Of a stretch of DNA of 64,000 nt, positions 26,932-34,500 are shown one piece after another. Source of the stretch: Flavobacterium sp. JAS (GTDB taxonomy: Bacteria > Bacteroidota > Bacteroidia > Flavobacteriales > Flavobacteriaceae); contig NZ_JAJMOX010000009.1 of assembly GCF_020991455.1 (NCBI RefSeq), positions 186,001 to 250,000 of the forward strand. The letters are read 5' to 3'. Below the pieces are notes generated by a model. That model had not been told where the DNA came from. It worked only from the letters and a program-made list of their open reading frames with translations, and did not search any database. The position numbers were made by a program, and so were the translations under genes. Numbering within the stretch: position 1 is the first letter of the stretch; each line of letters begins with the position of its first letter.

Positions 26932-28068
26932 TTAGATAATTATCGGAATAGGTTTTTTATTTTGAATTGCAATTCTAACTAAGATTATTCCATTTGTAAT
27001 AATCATTGGTAAAACAATAAAGAAGTGCGCTTTGTTGATTATAAAAAGAGAATAAACAACTAAAAAGATTAGATGTAAAACGGCAAATCGATAAGTCCAT
27101 TTTTTATTTTTTGCAATTGAAAGAATAACCAAAACTAACAAAAGTGGACTAAGCAGAAGTACATTATAATTCATAGCTAGTTCGTGGTGAGAAGAATAAA
27201 ATCCCATAAAAACAAAAAAGATCCCCATAAAAGACAAGAGCAAAAGATAAATGTTGTCAATTATTCGCTTGTTTATTAATGCGATAAAAAGTAGAATGAT
27301 AATGTAAGTAAAGATGTTGTTCCACCATGAGATTGGTGTTTCTTTTTCGAATTGTAATAACGTTTTACTAGTACTTACTAAAGGCTGATTCTTGAAAGTA
27401 GTTTTTTCTAAACTGTTTTTCAATTCAAAAGGTAAAAATATTTTGGTTCCTAATTGATCTACTTTAGTTCCAAAAATAATACTCGTTCCTAATTTGTCAT
27501 AGAAATGCCCATCAAAATAAGGGAATAGAATAGAGCGATAAGTAATATCAGTATCTTCTTTCTTTGTAATCACTTCACCATTTAAAGTTTTATTGATAAT
27601 TTCAACAACCATTGACGTACAGTTTTTATCAATAAATTTATAGGTATAGTAACGATCTTCAGAAAGTAATGTATTGTTTAAATTATCAAAAAGTTTTTGC
27701 TTTGAATCCTGCGGAATAAGAAGCTCTTGTTCAAAAACACTTCTTTTCTCATAAGTATATTCATTCATGAAATCTACAAATGGATGTACAACAACAAAAT
27801 ATTGTAAATCACCTTTTGCAAACTTCATTACAAAATTTGGTGTCGAAAAATCAAATGCACCATAATTGTAAACCAGATCAATATTGTTTGCAGGATCGGC
27901 AACACGAATAGCCGTATGACCAAAATAAGAATATGTTTCGTTACCCAAGCCACAAGTGATAACGCTTATTTTGGCATCTTTTGATAAAGGTAAATTTTGG
28001 CTGAAACCAGTAAAACTTAGTAATAATAGTAAACTAAAAAGTGTTTTTTTGAAAATGACATTTTTCAT
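26932..28068 (-). CDS. DUF4105 (Lnb N-terminal-like) membrane protein
   Basis: A 378-residue envelope protein. A signal peptide (MKNVIFKKTLFSLLLLLSFT, cleavage near GFSQ) leads into a DUF4105 domain at about 30-180. Visible there are ITCGLGNETYSYFGHTAIRV, YNYGAFDFSTPNFVMKFAKG and KNCTSMVVEII. The Cys, His and second Cys suggest a papain-like or NlpC-related active site, as proposed for Lnb-like domains. The C-terminal third has about five transmembrane helices. The gene is convergent with the polysaccharide cluster. Its substrate is not known. Confidence 0.85.
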   Translation of the reverse strand: MKNVIFKKTLFSLLLLLSFTGFSQNLPLSKDAKISVITCGLGNETYSYFGHTAIRVADPANNIDLVYNYGAFDFSTPNFVMKFAKGDLQYFVVVHPFVDFMNEYTYEKRSVFEQELLIPQDSKQKLFDNLNNTLLSEDRYYTYKFIDKNCTSMVVEIINKTLNGEVITKKEDTDITYRSILFPYFDGHFYDKLGTSIIFGTKVDQLGTKIFLPFELKNSLEKTTFKNQPLVSTSKTLLQFEKETPISWWNNIFTYIIILLFIALINKRIIDNIYLLLLSFMGIFFVFMGFYSSHHELAMNYNVLLLSPLLLVLVILSIAKNKKWTYRFAVLHLIFLVVYSLFIINKAHFFIVLPMIITNGIILVRIAIQNKKPIPIII

Positions 28069-28104
28069 AATTTAAAATTTTAAGAAGTTTAATGGTTTAT
28101 AAAA

Positions 28105-29172
28105 TTATCTAAAGATACCTAAATCTACCTTTAAAGAAAAAATATTTGAATACAAAGCTGTACTTTGATTACCTAAATCGGTCAAAGCATAATCGACCTG
28201 AACGCCTTTGTACTTAAAACCCAAGCCAATATTCGGTTGAAAATTTACTTTTTCAGTATTGTCTAATTGTGTTACATTCTGAAAATTTCCGGCCCCTGCT
28301 CTCAAAAATACAAGATCAGTATATCCAAATTCAAAACCAACTGCAGGATCAATACTTACTGCTTTTGTCGATATGATATCATTAGTTTGCTCAAAACGCA
28401 TATTCAAATTTGTAGCAACTAAAAGACTGTAATCATTATGAAATTCAAACCTTTTTGAAACTCCTAATTGTGCTTTTGGCAGCGTGATTTCAGTACTTTC
28501 AGGTAATGTGTTATTTTCGCCCGGAATAGCATTGGCAATTTTTTCATATTCTTTCTCGTCAATATTCCAGACGTTATACGTTGTGGTAATATCGCGAAGC
28601 ATCAAACCAAATTTCCAGTCGTTTTGTTCAAATTGTAATCCAACATCAAAACCAAAACCCCAGGAATTAGCAAATTTCCCAATAATTCTCCTGATAATTT
28701 TTGCATTAACTCCATATTGAAATCCCTCAACAGGCAGTTTTCTGGCGTATGAAAAAGTAAATCCATAATCGGCAGTAGAGAATAAACTAATTCGATTATA
28801 GTCAATATTTCCCTGATTGTCGATCAATTGAGTAGTATCCATAATGTCGTCAACACCAAAACGGATCATCGAAATTCCCCAGGCACTTCGGTCATCAATT
28901 GGGCTTGCGTAGCCTATATAATCGTATTGCGCGATATTAGCAAAATAATTGGCGTGCATTAAAGATATCTGATGATCTTCAAGGTGCGTTAAACCTGCTG
29001 GATTCCAATAGACAGAATTGACATCATTTGTAGAAGCAACTACGGCACTCGACATTCCTAATGCGGCAGCGTCGACACCAATATTCATAAATTCATTCGA
29101 ATATTTTCGAACAGTTTGTCCATAGTGTACGGTGCAGCTACTAAATAATAAAAACGCAAGGATTTTCTTCAA
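28105..29172 (-). CDS. PorV/PorQ family outer membrane beta-barrel protein
   Basis: Predicted FadL-like outer-membrane barrel of 355 residues. PorV shuttles cargo of the type IX secretion system, while PorQ and other paralogues have related roles. Sequence evidence: a short signal peptide, then the diagnostic GVDAAALGMSSAVVASTNDV and NSVYWNPAGLTHLEDHQISL, alternating-strand texture and a C-terminal FSLKVDLGIFR strand. The first codon is TTG at 29172; it directly precedes KKILAFLLFSSC and no ATG is available, so the start is well placed. It is a paralogue candidate rather than proven PorV. It is divergent from pssA. Confidence 0.85.
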   Translation of the reverse strand: MKKILAFLLFSSCTVHYGQTVRKYSNEFMNIGVDAAALGMSSAVVASTNDVNSVYWNPAGLTHLEDHQISLMHANYFANIAQYDYIGYASPIDDRSAWGISMIRFGVDDIMDTTQLIDNQGNIDYNRISLFSTADYGFTFSYARKLPVEGFQYGVNAKIIRRIIGKFANSWGFGFDVGLQFEQNDWKFGLMLRDITTTYNVWNIDEKEYEKIANAIPGENNTLPESTEITLPKAQLGVSKRFEFHNDYSLLVATNLNMRFEQTNDIISTKAVSIDPAVGFEFGYTDLVFLRAGAGNFQNVTQLDNTEKVNFQPNIGLGFKYKGVQVDYALTDLGNQSTALYSNIFSLKVDLGIFR

Positions 29173-29363
29173 CGGATATTTTTTTGCAAACCGAAGTTTG
29201 TTTTAATTTTTACCAAAAATATAATATTTTACTCAGCAAATTTATTCCTTTTGATAAATAATGCGAAAGTCAAATTTTCGAATAAAAAACTCTTGCAAAA
29301 ACACAGATAACATAGACATATTATGCTAAATTTGTCCCCTATCATTATCTAAAATTTTAAAAG

Positions 29364-30095
29364 ATGAATATTAAAAAACACATTCCTAATTTAATTACAT
29401 TAATCAATCTTTTTTGTGGCTGTATTGCAGTTGTTTTTATTTCTAAAGCTATAGAAACGGGCGATTCTTCTAATTATGAATTGGCTTTTTACTTTGTTTG
29501 TTTAGGAATCTTTTTTGATTTTTTTGATGGTTTTTTCGCCCGATTATTCAAAGTTTCAAGTCCGCTTGGTTTGCAGTTAGATTCTTTGGCTGATATGGTA
29601 ACGAGTGGTGTTGCGCCAGGTTTTGTGATGTATAGTTTGTTTCTAAACAGTGCACATGAATTAGGAACAAATCCCGCTATTCCATTTTTAGGATTTATCG
29701 TGACTTTAGGATCTTGTTACAGATTGGCTAATTTTAATATTGATACACGTCAAACGGATTCGTTTATTGGTTTGCCAACTCCGGCAAATTCTCTTTTTAT
29801 ATTGAGTTTACCTTTGGTTTTAAAATTTTCAGATTCGTTAATGATGCTTGAAATATTAACTAATCAATGGGTTTTATTAGTGATTACTTTGTGTAGTGCT
29901 TATATTTTGAATGCCGAAATTCCGTTATTTGCTTTAAAAATTAAAAAGTTTACTATAAAGGATAATGTGCTGCAAATAATATTTTTAGTGATTTCTTTGA
30001 TATTACTAGTGTCGCTTCAATACATAGCAATTCCTTTAATTATCATTTTTTATGTATTGCTTTCAGTAGTGAATAATTTGTTTTTGAAAAAGTAG
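29364..30095 (+). CDS. pssA: CDP-diacylglycerol--serine O-phosphatidyltransferase
   Basis: Makes phosphatidylserine, the precursor of phosphatidylethanolamine, in the inner membrane. The CDP-alcohol phosphotransferase motif is complete: D52, D55-G56, A59-R60, G69, D73 and D77. The SCYRLANFNID segment is typical of PssA. Length 243 with about seven or eight hydrophobic segments. A TAAATTTG -7-like box at 29327-29334 would give a leader of roughly 20-25 nt. The GH25 gene follows 10 nt downstream, suggesting an operon. Confidence 0.93.
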   Translation: MNIKKHIPNLITLINLFCGCIAVVFISKAIETGDSSNYELAFYFVCLGIFFDFFDGFFARLFKVSSPLGLQLDSLADMVTSGVAPGFVMYSLFLNSAHELGTNPAIPFLGFIVTLGSCYRLANFNIDTRQTDSFIGLPTPANSLFILSLPLVLKFSDSLMMLEILTNQWVLLVITLCSAYILNAEIPLFALKIKKFTIKDNVLQIIFLVISLILLVSLQYIAIPLIIIFYVLLSVVNNLFLKK

Positions 30096-30105
30096 TTTTA
30101 TTTGA

Positions 30106-30966
30106 ATGGCAAGAAAAACAACTACACGACGAACTTCTTATTCCAGAAAGACGAAACCTCAAAGATCATTTTTGGCAAGTGGACTTCGTTTCATTATTTA
30201 TTCTTTTTTAGTATTACTTTTTTTTAGCACAGTTTATCATTATCGTGATGGACTGGCATATTATCTTGGCTTTAAATCAAATAAAGTTTTAGATGAAGAT
30301 GAGGTTGATAAACATCTTTCGGATGTTAGAAACATTCAGGTTCTCGAAAACCATAAAGGAAAGGTAATAGGTATTGATGTTTCTGAATTTCAAGGAAAAG
30401 TTCAATGGGATGAAGTTGAAGTTCTGGAAGAAAAATATCCTGTTAAATTTGTTTTTGTTCGTGCTACGGCAGGAAATGACAGAGTTGATGGACAATTTGA
30501 GAGAAATTGGAAAGGTGCTAAAGAGCATAAAATTATGCGGGGTGCTTATCATTATTACCGACCAAATGAAAACTCTATCGAGCAGGCAAATCTTTTTATT
30601 AAAACAGTAAAATTACAAAAAGGGGACTTGCCGCCTGTTCTTGATATTGAAAAATTACCAAAGAATCAATCTTTAGATAGCTTAAAAAAAGGTCTAAAAC
30701 GTTGGCTTAATAAAGTTGAAACACATTATCAGGTTCGCCCGATAATTTATACAGGAGAGCGTTATTATGATGATTTCCTGAAAGAAGAATTTGGAGAATA
30801 TCTATTTTGGATTGCCAATTATAATTTCTACAGAGAGAAAATAGAACCGGATTGGCTTTTTTGGCAATTTACTGAGAAAGCATCTTTACCGGGAATAAAA
30901 CATCGTGTTGATGTAAATATCTACAATGGCGATTTAGAACAATTGCAGTTTATAACCGTAGACTAA
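30106..30966 (+). CDS. GH25 family lysozyme, membrane-anchored
   Basis: N-acetylmuramidase of the GH25 (Cpl-1/mutanolysin) family, 286 residues. The N-terminus is strongly basic (MARKTTTRRTSYSRKTKPQR), followed by one transmembrane helix (about 27-45), so the enzyme faces the periplasm while staying anchored. The GH25 domain starts at GIDVSEFQGKVQW with Asp91; the catalytic DIE is Asp180-Glu182. FVFVRATAG, GAYHYYRP and LFWQFTEKA are other family marks. It lies 10 nt after pssA and ends at a strong hairpin terminator. A role in peptidoglycan remodelling is inferred. Confidence 0.9.
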   Translation: MARKTTTRRTSYSRKTKPQRSFLASGLRFIIYSFLVLLFFSTVYHYRDGLAYYLGFKSNKVLDEDEVDKHLSDVRNIQVLENHKGKVIGIDVSEFQGKVQWDEVEVLEEKYPVKFVFVRATAGNDRVDGQFERNWKGAKEHKIMRGAYHYYRPNENSIEQANLFIKTVKLQKGDLPPVLDIEKLPKNQSLDSLKKGLKRWLNKVETHYQVRPIIYTGERYYDDFLKEEFGEYLFWIANYNFYREKIEPDWLFWQFTEKASLPGIKHRVDVNIYNGDLEQLQFITVD

Positions 30967-30972
30967 AGTTTT

Positions 30973-31019
30973 ACAGTCACAGTTTTCAGTATTATAAAGT
31001 AGTTGAAAATTGTGACTGT
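30973..31019. terminator. Hairpin terminator after the GH25 lysozyme gene
   Basis: 16-bp stem, arms 30973-30988 and 31004-31019 (ACAGTCACAGTTTTCA and TGAAAATTGTGACTGT, one G-T pair), 15-nt loop and a T-rich run on the + strand. It ends the pssA-lysozyme transcript and faces the convergent DUF5808 gene. Confidence 0.8.
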
Positions 31020-31025
31020 TTGTTT

Positions 31026-31247
31026 TTATTTAATTTGCGTCAAAGTATATATGAAGAAAAGGAAAGCAATCGTAATTAAAACTGCTTTTGTATTTGCAAA
31101 GTTTAATGTAAATCCAGCCCATTTCATTCTTTTTGGGACAAACATTCTTTTATCTTCCTTGTTATAATAGAACATTCCTAAATGCCAATTGTTAGGATCG
31201 TTATGCCAGTTGTTATAATCTTGCTGAGTTGGTTTTTGTGGAATCAT
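31026..31247 (-). CDS. DUF5808 domain protein, small membrane protein
   Basis: A 73-residue protein with the DUF5808 signature (NWHLGMFYYNKEDKRMFVPK, then GFTLNFANTKA) and one C-terminal hydrophobic segment (about 54-70), so probably inner-membrane. It is convergent with the GH25 gene, with a hairpin between them. Function unknown; the domain often occurs alone in Bacteroidota. Confidence 0.8.
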   Translation of the reverse strand: MIPQKPTQQDYNNWHNDPNNWHLGMFYYNKEDKRMFVPKRMKWAGFTLNFANTKAVLITIAFLFFIYTLTQIK

Positions 31248-31344
31248 ATTAGAGTTTATGTAAAATGTAAAATGTAATTTGTAAAAGAAAAAAAGGCAAA
31301 AAGTAATTTACATTTCACTTTTTACCTTTAACATATACCTTTCA

Positions 31345-32085
31345 TTAAAATTCAAGTTTCTTTTTACGCAATTCGAAGTTTTGTCCAAGATAAACACGGC
31401 GAACCATTTCATCTTCAACTAATTCTTCAGGAACTCCGGCTTTCAAAATTCCACCTTCAAACATTAAGTACGTTTTATCAGTAATAGCCAAAGTTTCCTG
31501 AACGTTGTGATCGGTAATTAAGATCCCGATATTTTTATTTTTTAACTGTGCTACAATTCTCTGAATATCTTCAACCGCAACTGGGTCAACACCAGCAAAA
31601 GGTTCGTCCAATAAAATGAATTTAGGATCAGTTGCCAGAGCGCGTGCAATTTCAGTACGACGACGTTCTCCTCCTGAAAGTAAATCTCCACGATTCGTAC
31701 GAATGTGTTCTAAACTGAATTCTTCGATTAAACTTTCCATTTTTGCAACCTGCTCTTCTTTTGAAAGTTTAGTCAATTGCAAAACACTTAGAATATTATC
31801 TTCAATGCTTAATTTTCTAAAGACTGAAGCTTCCTGTGCCAAATAACCAATTCCTTGTTGTGCACGTTTGTACATTGGGTAATCGGTAATATTCAAATCA
31901 TCCAGATAAATATTTCCTGAATTTGGTTTTACCAATCCCACGATCATGTAAAACGAAGTTGTTTTCCCTGCACCATTCGGACCCAAAAGTCCCACAATTT
32001 CTCCTTGATTTACCTCAACAGAAATTCCTTTTACAACACTACGTCCTTTATAGGTTTTGATTAAATTATCGGCTCTTAGCTTCAT
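31345..32085 (-). CDS. lptB: LPS export ABC transporter ATP-binding protein
   Basis: ATPase that powers extraction of lipopolysaccharide by the LptBFGC inner-membrane complex. The 246 residues hold all ABC motifs: Walker A GPNGAGKTTSFYMI near 35, the Q-loop region GIGYLAQEASVFRKLS, the signature LSGGERRR, Walker B FILLDEPFAGVDPVA and the H-loop ITDHNVQ. The phrases typical of LptB (YKRAQQGIGYLAQE, VRRVYLG) identify it within ABC proteins. No other lpt gene is adjacent. It is separated from the upstream AhpD-like gene by 198 nt that contain dispersed repeats. Confidence 0.93.
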   Translation of the reverse strand: MKLRADNLIKTYKGRSVVKGISVEVNQGEIVGLLGPNGAGKTTSFYMIVGLVKPNSGNIYLDDLNITDYPMYKRAQQGIGYLAQEASVFRKLSIEDNILSVLQLTKLSKEEQVAKMESLIEEFSLEHIRTNRGDLLSGGERRRTEIARALATDPKFILLDEPFAGVDPVAVEDIQRIVAQLKNKNIGILITDHNVQETLAITDKTYLMFEGGILKAGVPEELVEDEMVRRVYLGQNFELRKKKLEF

Positions 32086-32252
32086 TATTTTAATTAGATA
32101 ATTAGATAATTTGAAAATGAGATAATTGAAAAACTAACTCAATTCAATTTTAAAATTTATTAGAAGAGGCAAATTAAAAGTAAAATAATCAATCAGATAA
32201 ATGAATTAACAAAATATTGCGCTTTCAAAATTAGATAATTACAGTTTTTAGG

Positions 32253-32290
32253 AAATTATCTAATTATCTAATTGACACATTTTCTAATTT
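32253..32290 (-). repeat. Stop-codon-linked AATTAGATAATTAGATAATT repeat, second copy
   Basis: On the minus strand it reads AAATTAGAAAATGTGTCAAT then two TTAGATAA units, starting inside the last codons and stop of the AhpD-like gene. A further partial copy (AATTAGATAATTAGATAATT) lies at 32092-32130 just before lptB, and a degenerate piece at about 50838-50860. Confidence 0.65.
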
Positions 32291-32637
32291 GCAGCTTCTT
32301 CTTCTAAAGCTTCCCAGAATTCGTAAGCTCTTCTTAAATGAGGGATTACAATTGTTCCTCCAACCAAAGTTGCGATTCCCATTGCTTCCATCATTTCTTC
32401 TTTGGTAACTCCTTCTTTATGGCTGGTTTCTAAGTGATATTTTACACAATCATCACAACGTAAAACTGCTGAAGCTACTAATCCTAAAAGTTCTTTTGTT
32501 TTTACATCAAGAGCTCCCGGAGCATAAGCGTTGGTGTCAAGATTAAAAATTCGCTTAACAATTTTGTTATTGTCAGCTAATAATTTTTCGTTCATTTTAG
32601 AACGATAGTCGTTAAATTCTTGTATGATATCAGACAT
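32284..32637 (-). CDS. Carboxymuconolactone decarboxylase/AhpD-like protein
   Basis: A 117-residue helical protein of the CMD/AhpD family. The redox pair is C-x-x-C in LRCDDCVKYHL, followed by the conserved His and the EEMMEAMGIATLVGGTI segment. AhpD-like proteins act as thiol reductants or peroxidases; the family label decarboxylase is nominal. It overlaps tatC by 8 nt and so is probably co-transcribed with it and the KdsD gene. Its stop codon lies within a dispersed intergenic repeat. Confidence 0.87.
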   Translation of the reverse strand: MSDIIQEFNDYRSKMNEKLLADNNKIVKRIFNLDTNAYAPGALDVKTKELLGLVASAVLRCDDCVKYHLETSHKEGVTKEEMMEAMGIATLVGGTIVIPHLRRAYEFWEALEEEAAN

Positions 32638-33448
32638 TACTTTCTTTTAATTTATTTCTATAAACAATCCTCGAAATCAGGATACTCACTTCGTAGATAA
32701 GCAACATTGGTATTGCTACAATAGTTTGACTTACTACGTCTGGAGGAGTTACGATTGCGGCAATAACTAAAATAATTACTACAGCATATTTCCAATATTT
32801 TCTTAAAAAATCAGGAGTTACTAATCCTAATTTAGTTAAGAAATAAATAGCGATTGGTAATTCAAAAAAGATTGCACTACCAAGAATACTTGTTTTTACC
32901 ATTCCCATATAAGAGTCTAGTGTAAATTGGTTTTTTACCACATCACTCACAGAGAAAGTAGCCACGAAATTTACCGACATTGGGATTACTACAAAATATC
33001 CAAACAATACTCCTAAAAAGAAAAGTAAAGAAGAAGTAAATATGAAAACTTTAGCATTTTTTCTTTCCTTCACATATAAAGCAGGACTGATGAACTTCCA
33101 GATTTCCCATAAAATATAAGGAAAACTCAAGATAAAACCAGCCAAAAGACACATCCATACAAAGATGTTTACCTGGCCTTCCATTTCTGTATTTTGAATA
33201 ATAAAATTCAATTCGGTAATACAGATACTATCCGCAAAACCTAATTTATGTGATAAATCACAAAACCATACATAGGTAAAAAAAGTAGGTCTGGTTGGGC
33301 CTAAAATAATTTTATCAAATAAATAATCACTAACAAAATAAGTGACAAATGCCATTATCATTGTTGCAATTGTACTTCTTACTAACAGCCATCTTAATTC
33401 TTCAAGATGGTCTAAAAATGACATCTCGCCAAGGTTTTTCTTTGCCAT
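32630..33448 (-). CDS. tatC: Twin-arginine translocase subunit TatC
   Basis: Receptor and core subunit of the Tat pathway, which moves folded proteins across the inner membrane. The 272 residues begin with the cytosolic MSFLDHLEELRWLLVRS signature and have six hydrophobic helices. The conserved periplasmic-loop region has GFILSFPYILWEIWKFISPALY with the family F-P and E residues. A longer loop between helices 1 and 2 (about 55-95) is typical of Bacteroidota. tatA is not adjacent. Neighbouring genes abut or overlap on both sides. Confidence 0.93.
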   Translation of the reverse strand: MAKKNLGEMSFLDHLEELRWLLVRSTIATMIMAFVTYFVSDYLFDKIILGPTRPTFFTYVWFCDLSHKLGFADSICITELNFIIQNTEMEGQVNIFVWMCLLAGFILSFPYILWEIWKFISPALYVKERKNAKVFIFTSSLLFFLGVLFGYFVVIPMSVNFVATFSVSDVVKNQFTLDSYMGMVKTSILGSAIFFELPIAIYFLTKLGLVTPDFLRKYWKYAVVIILVIAAIVTPPDVVSQTIVAIPMLLIYEVSILISRIVYRNKLKESNV

Positions 33449-34413
33449 TATACGATTCCTTCTTTTAAAATGTCATGTAAATGTAATACCCCTTTGTACT
33501 CGCCGTTGTCTGAAACAATCAGTTGTGTTATAGAAAAATCTTCTAAAATATTTAAAGCATCGACCGCCATAGTTTCTGAAGACACTGTTTTAGGATTTTT
33601 TGACATAATATCTCTTGCAGTTAAGTCAGCAATAGTATCTACGTCATTTAGCATTCTTCGGATGTCTCCATCGGTAATAATACCAATTATTTTATCATTC
33701 TCGATTACAGCTGTTACACCTAATCTTTTTTCTGATATTTCAAAAATAGCTTTTTTGATTGAAGTATCCGGAGCGACCATTGGTTTCAACGAATGTTCGA
33801 TCATATCTTTAACACGAAGCAATAGTTTTTTTCCTAAAGCACCACCCGGATGATATACGGCGAAATCTTCTGGTTTAAAATCACGCATTTCCATTAAACA
33901 AACCGCAAGCGCATCACCCATTACAAGTTGTGCTGTAGTACTGTTTGTTGGTGCTAGATTTATAGGACAAGCTTCCATGTCAACTGTTGTATTCAAAACA
34001 TAGTCAGAACCTTTGGCTAAAAACGAAGTCATATTTCCTGTTATCGCGATCAAAGTGTTTCCGAAACGTTTTAATAAAGGAACTAAAACTTTTATTTCAG
34101 GACTATTTCCACTTTTTGAAATGCAAATAATGATGTCTTCTTTTTGTATCATTCCTAAATCTCCATGAATGGCTTCTGAAGCATGTAGAAACATAGATGG
34201 CGTTCCGGTAGAGTTAAAAGTGGCAACCATTTTTTGAGCAATAATGGCGCTTTTTCCAATGCCGGTAACGATCAATCGACCTTTGGTTTCGTAAATGCGC
34301 TGTGTTGCTTCGTAGAAATTTTCGTCCAGAAAATCAATTAACTTTGTAATTGCTTCACTTTCAGAGAGTATGGTTTTTTTGGCGATTGCCAATATATTTT
34401 CTTTTGTGATCAA
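33448..34413 (-). CDS. kdsD: KpsF/GutQ-type arabinose-5-phosphate isomerase
   Basis: Interconverts ribulose-5-phosphate and arabinose-5-phosphate, the first step to Kdo for lipopolysaccharide. An N-terminal SIS domain (VTGIGKSAIIAQKMVATFNS, LHASEAIHGDLGMI, CISKSGNSPEI, HPGGALGKKLL) is followed by two CBS domains (from about 200 to the end). No ATG is in position. The TTG at 34413 starts ITKENILAIAKK and matches family length (about 321). A TTG at 34470 in the same frame would add 19 residues, but it overlaps a TAAATTTG promoter-like box at 34468-34475. The downstream tatC overlaps by one base. Confidence 0.88.
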   Translation of the reverse strand: MITKENILAIAKKTILSESEAITKLIDFLDENFYEATQRIYETKGRLIVTGIGKSAIIAQKMVATFNSTGTPSMFLHASEAIHGDLGMIQKEDIIICISKSGNSPEIKVLVPLLKRFGNTLIAITGNMTSFLAKGSDYVLNTTVDMEACPINLAPTNSTTAQLVMGDALAVCLMEMRDFKPEDFAVYHPGGALGKKLLLRVKDMIEHSLKPMVAPDTSIKKAIFEISEKRLGVTAVIENDKIIGIITDGDIRRMLNDVDTIADLTARDIMSKNPKTVSSETMAVDALNILEDFSITQLIVSDNGEYKGVLHLHDILKEGIV

Positions 34414-34429
34414 AACAGAATATTTAAAA

Positions 34430-34460
34430 TTTGTATGTATAAAAGAAAGTTGTATCTTTA
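34430..34460 (+). promoter_or_regulatory. Probable recQ promoter
   Basis: A Bacteroidota-type promoter: TTTG at 34430-34433, 19 nt spacer, then TATCTTTA at 34453-34460, one base off the TAnnTTTG -7 box. It would give a leader of about 35 nt before the recQ ATG. It overlaps the start region of the divergent kdsD gene. Confidence 0.4.
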
Positions 34461-34500
34461 TGTGTTGCAAATTTATACAAAATATCCATTAATATAAAGA

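Noticed and set aside
32086..32283. Possible small gene between lptB and the AhpD-like gene
   Set aside because: The stretch is AT-rich repeat sequence with stops in all frames and no start signal.
34414..34470. N-terminal extension of the KdsD gene to a TTG at 34470
   Set aside because: The extension overlaps promoter-like sequence of both strands and adds residues not expected before the SIS domain; the TTG at 34413 gives the usual length.
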